DNA of 6,994 nucleotides from UBA5734 sp964499985 (GTDB lineage Bacteria; Bacillota; Clostridia; Saccharofermentanales; UBA5734), in assembly GCA_964499985.1 (NCBI GenBank), contig CAZCMX010000088.1:1-6994 (forward strand). The letters are read 5' to 3'. The position numbers were made by a program, and so were the translations under genes. Under the pieces are notes generated by a model, which was not told the DNA's origin, made no database searches, and was given only the letters and a program-made list of their open reading frames with translations. Shown here one piece after another: positions 1 through 6,526 of the stretch; the first letter of the stretch is position 1; each line of letters opens with the position of its first letter.

Positions 1-1520
1 TCCGCCTGGGATGCCGCGGTGATGGCGTCTGCGAAATCAGCCAGTTTCTTCTCGCCGGTCTTTTTGTCAACCTCGGGCAAGACTTCGCACCCTTGGGCAT
101 AAAGCCAGCTGATATCAGATCCGCCGGCGGCTTTCAGCCCGGCCAGCACCGACTGCATGGGTGGCATGGCATCGGCGACACTGAGGCGGTCTTCCGGCAG
201 CTCGGTATTGGCGAAATTGTCTTCGGCCATGTCCAGCAGGGATTCGACATGGGCGGGGTAGCTATAGTCGCCCAGCATGTTCCGGATGCTGTCGGCATTG
301 GGCCCGATCACAGCAATCGTCTTTTTGCCAGAAGCCAGCGGCAGCGTGCCGTCATTTTTCAAAAGGACAATCGATTTTTCGGCAGCCTTGCGTGAAAAGG
401 CCCGCTGCAGGGCACTTTGGAAATGGCTTTCCACATTGTTTTCCGCCACATAGGGCTTCTCGAACAGTCCGAGACGGAACTTCATGGCCAGGACTCGGCC
501 GACAATTTTGTCAAGCAGAGCCGCGTCAACCAGGCCATTTTCCACAGCCTGGATCAGGGGCGTGCTATAGACATCGGTCGACGGCAATTCCATGTCGACG
601 CCGGCGGCCAGGGCCATCCGGGCCGCATGATCCTTGCTGGGTGCCGCCTTGTGGTAATCATAGATCATATTGATTCCGAAATAGTCGCTGACGACCAGGC
701 CATCAAAGCCCCATTCCTGGCGCAGCAGATCATCAAGCAGCCACTGGTTGGTATGGCAGGGCACGCCATCCAGCTCATGATAGCCGGGCATGATGGAACG
801 CAAGTTGGCTTCCTTGACCGCTGCTTCGAACGGGAACAGGAAATTTTCCAGCAGGTCGCGCCGGCTGATATGGGCAGGGGCCCAGTTCATGCCACCTTCG
901 GACTGGCCATAGCCGACAAAGTGTTTGCCGGTGGCCAGGATGCCCTGCTCAAGCGAGGCATTCTGCAGGCCCTGGATATATGAGACACCCATGCGAGCGG
1001 TCAGGTAGCGATCTTCGCCATAGGTCTCCTCCGTCCGGCCCCAGCGCGGATCACGGGTGATGTCCAGGAGAGGTGCCAAGGCCTGGCGGGCTCCGAGTGC
1101 CATCATTTGTTCCCGGATGATCTCGCCCATCTCGCGGGCCAAATCCGGCTCAAAGCTGGCCCCGATCCCGAGTGCCTGCGGAAAGACATTGGCGCCGCGC
1201 GTCAGGTACCCGGCACAGGATTCCTCATGGATGATGGCCGGAATACCCAGGCGGGTCTTTTCGACCAGGAAGTGCTGGATCTGGTTGGCTGCCCGGGCAG
1301 CTTCGTCCGGCTTGAAGGAGCTGGCACCGCCCAGGCGAGTGATCTGGCCCAGGCCCTGTCCCATCTTGGCCTGGCATTTTTCTTCACTGATCTGGCCATT
1401 GCGAATGATTTCGTAAGCCCAGACACTGGTCAGCTGGCTCACTTTCTCGGCGAGGGTCATGTGCGAAAGCAAATCATTGACTCGCTCTGCAACAGGTTTG
1501 CTGGCATCTTTGTAGATCAT
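1..1520 (-). CDS. Glycoside hydrolase family 3 (beta-glucosidase/beta-xylosidase type), 3' end outside window
   Basis: Hydrolyses beta-linked glucosides or xylosides from the non-reducing end with retention of configuration. 506 codons are present. Residues 1 to about 330 are the TIM barrel: HEE followed by GANVFPQ (typical GH3 strand region), RDPRWGR at 156-162 and EETYGED just after it, KH at 199-200, and VVSDY with the nucleophile Asp at residue 279 (bases 684-686), then GVDMELP at 307-313. The second sandwich domain opens with KSIVLLKNDG from residue 382. Family members usually run 700-850 residues, so the last 200-300, including the general acid/base Glu, lie beyond base 1. The ATG at 1520 has a strong upstream AAGGAGG. 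No signal peptide is visible (MIYKDASKPV start), so the enzyme should be cytoplasmic and act on sugar imported by the upstream transporter. It is the last visible gene of the minus-strand operon. Substrate (glucoside or xyloside) cannot be settled from sequence. Confidence 0.95.
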   Translation of the reverse strand, partial: MIYKDASKPVAERVNDLLSHMTLAEKVSQLTSVWAYEIIRNGQISEEKCQAKMGQGLGQITRLGGASSFKPDEAARAANQIQHFLVEKTRLGIPAIIHEESCAGYLTRGANVFPQALGIGASFEPDLAREMGEIIREQMMALGARQALAPLLDITRDPRWGRTEETYGEDRYLTARMGVSYIQGLQNASLEQGILATGKHFVGYGQSEGGMNWAPAHISRRDLLENFLFPFEAAVKEANLRSIMPGYHELDGVPCHTNQWLLDDLLRQEWGFDGLVVSDYFGINMIYDYHKAAPSKDHAARMALAAGVDMELPSTDVYSTPLIQAVENGLVDAALLDKIVGRVLAMKFRLGLFEKPYVAENNVESHFQSALQRAFSRKAAEKSIVLLKNDGTLPLASGKKTIAVIGPNADSIRNMLGDYSYPAHVESLLDMAEDNFANTELPEDRLSVADAMPPMQSVLAGLKAAGGSDISWLYAQGCEVLPEVDKKTGEKKLADFADAITAASQA

Positions 1521-1561
1521 TATGGGGCCTCCTTCAAAATATTTGATTGCTTTTCCGATAA

Positions 1562-3107
1562 TCAGTGGGAGACTGGCCGGAGAATTTCCGGAAAGTGAGT
1601 TAANNNNNNNNNNGTCTTGGTCAGCAGAGACTGGACCAGTTCCATCCGCTTTCGCACGATGTATTCATTGCAGCCTTCGCCGATATCCTGGCGAAAGATC
1701 CTTGACAGGTAATTGGGTGAAACATGCAAAGTCTCAGCCAGCCCGGCGACCGACAATTCCTCCTTCAGATGCGACTTGATGTACTGGACAGCCTGGAGAA
1801 CGACCGGATGGATAGCCTCGGGCGACTCGCTGAACAATTGTGACTCCTGGATATAGCGGCTCAGACGGTTGCAGGCCGAGCCCGCATCGAGACTGGCCAG
1901 ATCCTGCAGGAACTGGTCAAACGACTCCAGGCTGGCCGCTGTGCCATCCTGGCGCCGGTGCCGGAGCTGGCGCCAGTAGTATTGCAAAGCCAGCTCACCA
2001 CATTCCTTGCGAACCCAGTCGGCAGGCTCCTGCAATCTGGGCAGCAATTCCGTCAGTTCGGCGATATCCTCCTGGAGCTGCCAGTCCTCGGAGACCGTCT
2101 GCAGATGGTTCCGCTTCAGGCCATACCGGTTCTTGAGCATCAGGCGAGTCCTGGTCTGGTCATCCGCAACATAGACCTGCGCCCCGATCGCCTGGCCCTG
2201 GTTCAGGGCAGCCTGCACCTCCAGCCAGCAGTTCCGGCTGTCCTGGATCGACTGGGCGACTCGGCTCAGGCCTGCTTTGACCGGGAGCTGGTACTCTTGC
2301 CGGGCCAGCAGGCAAAGCCGGTCACAGGTTTCGATCAGCCGGTCATCATCCTCCAGGAAAAACCAGCAGCAGAATCCGGATTCCGAGGGCAGATAGACAC
2401 ATAAGCCCAGCTGGGCAGCCTCGATCATTTGCCGGCACAATTGGCTCAGGCCAAATTGGGCCAGGTCACGGTCATCCGCATCCAGCTGAGCCAGGCCATC
2501 GACCAGAAAGAAGCCCAGCCGGTATGTCCCCAGCAGCCTCGATTCATTTCCCGTCAGCCAGGCCAGGTCTTCCTGGGACAAGGTGCCCTTCTCGACCGCC
2601 TGGCGGGTGATCTGTTCGAGTCTCAGGCTTCTGGCAGTGACCAGCTGACGGTCCAGCTGCTGCTGCAGGGCTCGTTTTTGCTGCTGCTCATCACGGATGC
2701 GATCGATCGCCTCAACCTGCCTGGCGAGAACAGAGACCAGGACAGATTCATCAACGGGCTTGAGCAGCAGGTCCTTCGCCCCCAGCTTGCAGCTTTGCTG
2801 GGCATAGTCAAACCGGTCATGGCCAGTCAANNNNNNNNNNCAAGACCCGTGGTTCATAGTGGACCTGGTCCGTCTCCAGGCCAAGGTCCAGCAGCGCGCG
2901 GATGAATTCCAGACCATCCATGTCTGGCATGCAGATATCGGTCAGGATGATCTCGGGTTTTGCCTCACGGGCCATTTCCAAGGCCTGGCGGCCATCCTTG
3001 GCTTGCAGGACCGTATCGATCTTCAGCTCTTGCCAGGGCATCAGCTTGGCAATTCCTTCCCGGATGATCCGTTCATCGTCAACGATCAGTATCGAGTACA
3101 CGGGCAT
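1562..3107 (-). CDS. YesN-like response regulator: receiver domain plus AraC-type DNA-binding domain, interrupted by two sequence gaps
   Basis: Cytoplasmic transcription factor expected to be phosphorylated by the adjacent kinase and to activate the sugar-uptake genes. The N-terminal receiver domain shows the acidic pair Asp10-Asp11, phosphoacceptor Asp57 (ILTDICMPDMDG), then, after the N run at 2831-2840, LTGHDRFDYA and the Lys of LLLKPVDE. A Gln/Arg-rich, probably coiled-coil stretch follows (DEQQQKRALQQQLDRQL), then a long middle region typical of YesN proteins. The first AraC helix-turn-helix (LSVAGLAETLHVSPNYLSRIF) ends in RMELVQSLLTK at the second N run (1604-1613). The second helix-turn-helix, about 40 residues, is not in the window. 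The pieces lie in different frames only because the N runs have arbitrary length. The start is the ATG at 3107, with AAGGAGG five bases upstream; a GTG six bases earlier overlaps that site. The TGA at 1562-1564 is a tentative stop. The gene overlaps the kinase by 29 bases, suggesting translational coupling. Confidence 0.88.
1604..1613. other. Sequence gap (10 N) at the 3' end of the response regulator
   Basis: Ten undetermined bases. On the minus strand the coding sequence before it ends within the linker helix of the AraC domain. The 83 bases after it, up to the GH3 start, encode nothing like the missing second helix-turn-helix in any of the three frames. If the regulator is intact in the organism, the true gap is therefore far longer than ten bases, on the order of 100 or more. 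Confidence 0.9.
2831..2840. other. Sequence gap (10 N) within the receiver domain
   Basis: Ten undetermined bases between PRVL and LTGHDRFDYA of the receiver domain. Counting ten bases shifts the frame. The usual family pattern (RV-hydrophobic-hydrophobic-LTG) suggests only about one codon is missing, so the apparent frameshift is best read as an artefact of placeholder length and not a real mutation. Confidence 0.9.
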
Positions 3108-3834
3108 TGACACCTCCTTCCCGGGGAATCCGGACCGTCACAGTCAAGCCTCCGGCCTCGTTTCTGGTAAAATGCAAGCCAGCTTCAGGGCCATAGGTCA
3201 GGCGCAGGCGCTGATGGACATTGGTCAAGCCATAGCCAGCTTTGCCGGGCGCATGGATTTGCTGGTCTTGCATCGTTTGATTCATCGCCTCGAGGGCTGC
3301 CGGATCCAGGCCAACCCCATCATCACTCACCTCAATGATCACATATCCGGCCTCGACTTTGGCTTCGATCCGGATCCAGCCGGGTTGGCCCTTGGTGCGC
3401 AGGCCATGGTAGATGGCATTTTCGACCAAAGGCTGCAGGGTCATTTTCGGCACCATGAAGGCTGTCAATTCCGGGGGTATCTTTTTCTCGAATTCGAACA
3501 GATCACTGTAACGGATGCGCTGGATCACCAGGTAGTGCTCGACATGTTCGAGCTCGATCCCCAGAGGCAGCATATCGCGTCCCTGGCTCAGGCAGATCCG
3601 GTAGAATCCCGCCAAGGCCTTGACAATCGTCGATATTTCCTCCTGGTGATTGACTGCCGCCAGCCAATGGATCGAATCCAGCGTATTGTAGAGGAAATGC
3701 GGTTTGATCTGGGCATGCAAGGCTTTCAATTCAATTTCCTGCAGCTGTTTCTCTTCCATCACGATCTGGTGCAGCAGCTGGCGGATCCGGGTAGTCATGG
3801 TATTGAATCCGGCCGAAACGAAACTGTGCCGCAC
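3079..3834 (-). CDS. YesM-like sensor histidine kinase, catalytic half only (5'-truncated)
   Basis: Histidine kinase of the His_kinase (LytS/YesM) type that would autophosphorylate and pass phosphate to the response regulator next to it. Residues 1-17 (ending GFNTMTTRI) resemble the end of a HAMP linker. QIKPHFLYNT carries the phosphoacceptor His46. The ATP-binding domain has the N box (LQPLVENAIYHGL, Asn139), DDGVGL at 171-176 and the glycine-rich GYGLTNVHQRL near 200-210. Family members normally carry some 300 further N-terminal residues with two membrane helices and an extracellular sensor; none are here. The GTG at 3834 has no ribosome binding site; the frame is open back to the stop codon of the upstream binding protein, with only 21 bases between. 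The upstream part is thus either truly deleted or lost in assembly. The last 29 bases overlap the regulator gene and contain its ribosome binding site. Identity of the catalytic half is secure; function as it stands is doubtful. Confidence 0.88.
   Translation of the reverse strand: MRHSFVSAGFNTMTTRIRQLLHQIVMEEKQLQEIELKALHAQIKPHFLYNTLDSIHWLAAVNHQEEISTIVKALAGFYRICLSQGRDMLPLGIELEHVEHYLVIQRIRYSDLFEFEKKIPPELTAFMVPKMTLQPLVENAIYHGLRTKGQPGWIRIEAKVEAGYVIIEVSDDGVGLDPAALEAMNQTMQDQQIHAPGKAGYGLTNVHQRLRLTYGPEAGLHFTRNEAGGLTVTVRIPREGGVNARVLDTDR
3113..3119 (-). promoter_or_regulatory. Ribosome binding site deciding the response regulator start
   Basis: Minus-strand AAGGAGG inside the 3' end of the kinase gene, five bases before the ATG at 3107. 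An in-frame GTG at 3113 would use bases of this site itself and so is an unlikely start. Confidence 0.75.
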
Positions 3835-3855
3835 GAAGGTTATTCGGGAAATGGT

Positions 3856-5217
3856 TTACTTGGCAAGTTCTGCCGATTTGGCTTCCATGATCTTGTTGAC
3901 TTCTTCCGGAGTCTTGGTCAGGCCAAAGATTTCCTGGCAGGTGTCCTTGTGGAGATCACCGAGTTCTGGCTTGAGATACTGGTCATACCAGAGCTGGTTG
4001 GATTTGGCCTTGGTGGCCAGGTCGAGCACGGCCTGCATCATCGGATCTTCGAGCTTGACACCCTTGACCGGCGGGATCTTGCCATCGGCAATGCGTTCCT
4101 TGACCGACTGGTCGTCCAGCAGATAGGTCAGAGCTTTGAATGCACCTTCAACAGAAGCACTGCTGGCGGAAATGGAATAGAAGTTGTCGCCCACGGTGCC
4201 AACGGTATTCGAAGGATCGCCTTTGCCGCCTTCAACTGCCGGGAACGGGAAAACACCGAGATTGGGCAGGAAATCCGGATTTTCGCTATTGATCGTGGAG
4301 ACAATCCAGGATCCCATCAGAGTCATGGCTGCCTTGCCGGAATAGAGCAGGGCGCGGGACTGGCCGGAATCTTCGTCCAGGCCATTGAAGCCTTCATTGA
4401 AGTAGCCTTTATTGACCCATTCCTGGATCTTGGCCCCTGCCTGGGTGAAAACCGGGTTTTCAAAGCTGCCATTGTTCTGGCGGTTGGCTGCATTGGCGAA
4501 GACTTCCGGACCACCGAAACGATCCACCAGATACATGTAGTACATGGAACCGGTCCATTTGGTCTTGTTGGCGAGGGAGAACGGATAGATGCCCTTGGCC
4601 TTGAGCTTATCGGCCGCAGCTTCGAGTTCGGTCAGAGTGGTGGGAATCTCGATGCCATTGTCAGCAAAGACTTTTTTATTGTAGAAGACCATGGCAACAG
4701 CCAGGTTTTCCACCGGCATGGCCCAGATCTTATCCTTGTAGGTCGCCTGGGAAATGCCTGCCGGCATGAATTTGTCGACATAGTTGTCTTTTTTCATGAA
4801 TTCCGTGATATCAGCGATTTTTCCCGAATCAACATATTCAATCATCGGGCCACCAGACCAGTGCGGGAAAATATCCGGCAAGGTATTCGAACCCATTGCA
4901 ACGGCAATCTTGGTCTTGAAGGCATCGTTCTGCATGGCTTCGACCTTGACATCATATTCAGGATTTTCCGCCATGAAGCGGGTCATGGCATTGTCAATCA
5001 ATGCCTTCTGCTTCTCCTGGGTCTGGATATGCCAGAAGGTCAGCGTTGTTTTCTGGCCGCTGCTGCCACCTGCGGTCGTTGCAGCCGGAGCTTTCGTTTC
5101 AGAGCTGGCTGCGGCGGCGGTCGTTGTTGCCGCGCCATTGCCGCAGGCACCCAGCGCTGCCGCCAGCATGGCCAGAACCAGGAGCAGAGCGAGTTTGGAC
5201 ATCACTTTCTTGGACAT
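3856..5217 (-). CDS. Carbohydrate ABC transporter substrate-binding lipoprotein (extracellular solute-binding family 1)
   Basis: Membrane-anchored extracytoplasmic receptor that delivers a sugar, probably an oligosaccharide, to an ABC permease. 453 residues, normal for the family and complete. The signal peptide has a basic start (MSKKVMSK), a Leu/Ala core and lipobox LGAC with lipidated Cys25. An Ala/Thr/Ser/Gly-rich linker runs to about residue 57, then the mature domain begins TLTFWHIQ. Other family-like segments are PEYDVKVEAM, LPDIFPHWSGGPM, KIWAMPVENLAVAMVFYNKKVF (interrupted here only by the reading limits of the fold) and GKAAMTLMGSW. The closest general pattern is the raffinose/multiple-sugar MsmE-like group; ligand not determined. 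The ATG at 5217 has AGGAGGT eight bases upstream and a hairpin before that. It is the first gene of the minus-strand operon. No permease gene follows; a truncated kinase comes 21 bases after the stop, in the same frame. Confidence 0.94.
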   Translation of the reverse strand: MSKKVMSKLALLLVLAMLAAALGACGNGAATTTAAAASSETKAPAATTAGGSSGQKTTLTFWHIQTQEKQKALIDNAMTRFMAENPEYDVKVEAMQNDAFKTKIAVAMGSNTLPDIFPHWSGGPMIEYVDSGKIADITEFMKKDNYVDKFMPAGISQATYKDKIWAMPVENLAVAMVFYNKKVFADNGIEIPTTLTELEAAADKLKAKGIYPFSLANKTKWTGSMYYMYLVDRFGGPEVFANAANRQNNGSFENPVFTQAGAKIQEWVNKGYFNEGFNGLDEDSGQSRALLYSGKAAMTLMGSWIVSTINSENPDFLPNLGVFPFPAVEGGKGDPSNTVGTVGDNFYSISASSASVEGAFKALTYLLDDQSVKERIADGKIPPVKGVKLEDPMMQAVLDLATKAKSNQLWYDQYLKPELGDLHKDTCQEIFGLTKTPEEVNKIMEAKSAELAK

Positions 5218-5241
5218 GAAATCTTACCTCCTGTAATTGTG

Positions 5242-5260
5242 GCAGGGATCAACTCCCTGC
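5242..5260 (-). promoter_or_regulatory. Leader hairpin just upstream of the binding-protein ribosome binding site
   Basis: Perfect 7-bp inverted repeat GCAGGGA / TCCCTGC around a 5-base loop. In the minus-strand transcript it ends nine bases before the AGGAGGT (5232-5226) of the substrate-binding protein. With no T-run after it, it is not a terminator. An mRNA-stabilising 5' hairpin or a regulator binding site are both possible. Confidence 0.5.
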
Positions 5261-5409
5261 TTTCTGGCTCCATTCTGCACCAGACTTCATGCAGGATGAA
5301 TAAAAATTTCTATCCAAATGCTTGATATTTGTGTCATCTGACCGCTTGACCGTCCCGCAGGCTGCATAGCCCTGCAGGAATGATCGATTGGCCTGAACAA
5401 TGGCGCTGA
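5261..5409. other. Divergent spacer between the sugar operon and nudC: operon promoter region, no clear consensus
   Basis: Non-coding. The promoter for the minus-strand operon must lie here if it is not further upstream. An A+T-rich patch at about 5297-5332 is the best location, but I find no convincing sigma-A -35/-10 pair on the minus strand. The stretch also holds a direct repeat TGACCG-CT-TGACCG at 5339-5352, and an imperfect stem-loop at 5357-5375 (GCAGGCT, loop GCAT, AGCCCTGC with one bulged C). These are candidate regulator sites with no direct support. Confidence 0.3.
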
Positions 5410-5438
5410 TTGTTTTCCGGTGGAAAATCCGTTTTAAT
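5410..5438 (+). promoter_or_regulatory. Candidate sigma-A promoter of nudC
   Basis: TTGTTT (5410-5415) and TTTAAT (5433-5438) are separated by 17 bases. The -10 matches consensus at five of six positions; the -35 at three. Transcription would begin near 5445, giving a leader of about 35 bases. Confidence 0.4.
5413..5427. repeat. Operator-like palindrome between the nudC -35 and -10
   Basis: Perfect inverted repeat TTTTCC-GGT-GGAAAA. It overlaps the last bases of the proposed -35 and fills most of the spacer, a position where a bound repressor would block RNA polymerase. No known operator consensus is recognised. Confidence 0.4.
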
Positions 5439-5479
5439 GGAAAGAGCGATCCTGATCGAGCAAAGGACACCGAAAGCCT

Positions 5480-6340
5480 ATGCACCGGACCAATTTCTAT
5501 GACCGTTACCAACCGGGCCTGGCACCGGAAAATCCGGGTGACCGGCCTGAGCGCTGGCTGATCTTCAGCGATACCCGGCTCTTGATCCACGTCACGGCTG
5601 ACGGGCCGGAAATACCCGGTCCGTCGGTTTTGACTTTTTTTACCGATTCTCCGCAGGGGCACCTCTATCTGGGGGATTTTCTGGGAGAGGATTTCTATTG
5701 CATTGCGATTCCGGCCGGGGCCGAGGCACCGGCGGGCCATGCCTTCAGTCCTTTACGGGCTCTGGGCCAGGAATTGCCCTATGACTTGTTCATGCTGGCC
5801 GGACGGGCGTCCCAGATCCTGCACTGGGATAGCCAGAGCCGTTTTTGCGGCCGTTGCGGGGCCCCGACCCGGATGAAGGATGATGAGCGGGCCAAGGTCT
5901 GCGACGCCTGTGGCAATCTGATTTTTCCCCGCATCTCACCTGCCATCATCATTGCCATCCTGAAAGGCGACCAGATCCTGCTGGCTCATAATAAGAATTT
6001 CCGGCCGGATCTCTACAGTGTGGTCGCGGGCTTCATGGAGCCGGGCGAAACCTTTGAGGATACGGCCCGGCGGGAAGTCCAGGAGGAAGTCGGTATCCGG
6101 ATCCGGAATATCCACTATTTTTCCAGCCAGCCCTGGCCCTTCCCGGATTCCCTGATGATCGGCCTGCTCGGTGAATATGAGAGTGGTGAGATTGTGGTTG
6201 ACGGCATCGAGATCGAAGCCGCGGACTGGTATGGCCGTGATTGCCTGCCCCAGATCCCGGATCCGACCAGCATCGCCGGCCGGATGATCCGCTGGTATAT
6301 CGAGCACCCGGATCCACTGGCAGCCCTGGCCGAACGCTGA
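5480..6340 (+). CDS. nudC: NADH pyrophosphatase NudC (zinc-containing Nudix hydrolase)
   Basis: Cleaves the pyrophosphate of NAD(H) to NMN(H) and AMP; characterised NudC enzymes also remove NAD caps from RNA 5' ends. 286 residues, slightly longer than E. coli NudC. The order is family-typical: N-terminal NudC-like domain (about 1-118), zinc ribbon with Cys123, Cys126, Cys141 and Cys144, then the Nudix domain. The Nudix box is intact from Gly184 to Ile206 (Glu190, Arg198-Glu199, Glu202-Glu203, Gly205). The diagnostic NADH-specificity motif SQPWPFPDS lies at 216-224. The ATG at 5480 follows AAAGGA at a rather long spacing of 12 bases. No signal peptide: cytoplasmic. It is transcribed away from the sugar operon and appears to be a single-gene unit; no strong terminator is seen after it. 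All catalytic and metal-binding residues I can check are present. Confidence 0.96.
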   Translation: MHRTNFYDRYQPGLAPENPGDRPERWLIFSDTRLLIHVTADGPEIPGPSVLTFFTDSPQGHLYLGDFLGEDFYCIAIPAGAEAPAGHAFSPLRALGQELPYDLFMLAGRASQILHWDSQSRFCGRCGAPTRMKDDERAKVCDACGNLIFPRISPAIIIAILKGDQILLAHNKNFRPDLYSVVAGFMEPGETFEDTARREVQEEVGIRIRNIHYFSSQPWPFPDSLMIGLLGEYESGEIVVDGIEIEAADWYGRDCLPQIPDPTSIAGRMIRWYIEHPDPLAALAER

Positions 6341-6482
6341 TTCTGGCGCCAGGCAAACGCATCTAGCATTATTTTGCAGCAAATAAATCCAGATGGATTC
6401 AGGGCACAACCGATTTCACTTAAAATATGAAAGAATTGTGACAAGCAAGTGAAGATTATGTTGTGTTAGCCTTTGATTGTAG
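6341..6482. other. Spacer between nudC and the second binding-protein gene
   Basis: Non-coding and A+T-rich compared with its neighbours. It contains the perfect 10-base palindrome CTGGCGCCAG (6343-6352), the 11-base palindrome TTTGC-A-GCAAA (6373-6383) and a weak 5-bp stem AATCC-AGAT-GGATT (6386-6399). None is followed by a T-run on the plus strand, so no intrinsic terminator for nudC is called. Confidence 0.4.
6398..6426 (+). promoter_or_regulatory. Candidate promoter of the ChvE-like binding-protein gene
   Basis: TTCAGG (6398-6403) and TAAAAT (6421-6426) lie 17 bases apart. The -10 matches at five of six positions, the -35 at three. A transcript starting near 6433 would have a leader of about 94 bases including the hairpin at 6483-6503. 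Confidence 0.33.
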
Positions 6483-6503
6483 GGCCGGGGAACGACTCCG
6501 GCC
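6483..6503 (+). promoter_or_regulatory. Leader hairpin just upstream of the second binding-protein ribosome binding site
   Basis: GGCCGGGG pairs with CTCCGGCC (eight pairs, one of them G-T) around the loop AACGA. It ends seven bases before GAGGAGG (6511-6517). No T-run follows, so it is not a terminator. Layout closely matches the hairpin before the minus-strand binding-protein gene. Confidence 0.5.
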
Positions 6504-6526
6504 ATAACATGAGGAGGAAAGAAAAG

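Noticed and set aside
417..983. Plus-strand reading frames opposite GH3 (also near 93-395 and 1107-1598).
   Set aside because: The minus strand here is an unmistakable GH3 with all barrel motifs; these are antisense shadows.
1577..1591. Small inverted repeat CCGGA-GAATT-TCCGG between the regulator and GH3 as a terminator.
   Set aside because: Stem of five pairs only, with no T-run in the direction of transcription; the sequence next to it is also broken by the N run.
3820..3870. Possible stop-codon readthrough fusing the binding protein to the kinase, since both are in one frame around the TAA at 3856-3858.
   Set aside because: One side is an extracellular lipoprotein and the other a cytoplasmic catalytic domain, with no membrane segment between. 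Sharing a frame has a one-in-three chance.
2902..5325. Uninterrupted 807-codon reading frame on the plus strand, antisense to the binding protein and kinase.
   Set aside because: It is in exact codon register opposite these genes, so a stop would require TTA, CTA or TCA codons in them, which they avoid. No ribosome binding site, and the translation resembles no protein family. The binding protein and the kinase fragment happen to share a frame, which extends the antisense frame across the junction.
5249..5740. 163-codon minus-strand frame covering the start of nudC and the spacer.
   Set aside because: It lies antisense to the nudC N-terminus and across the regulatory spacer, with no recognisable domain or ribosome binding site.
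6343..6399. Possible intrinsic terminator after nudC formed by the palindromes in this stretch.
   Set aside because: The 10-base palindrome has no loop when fully paired, the other stems are only five pairs, and none is followed by a T-run.
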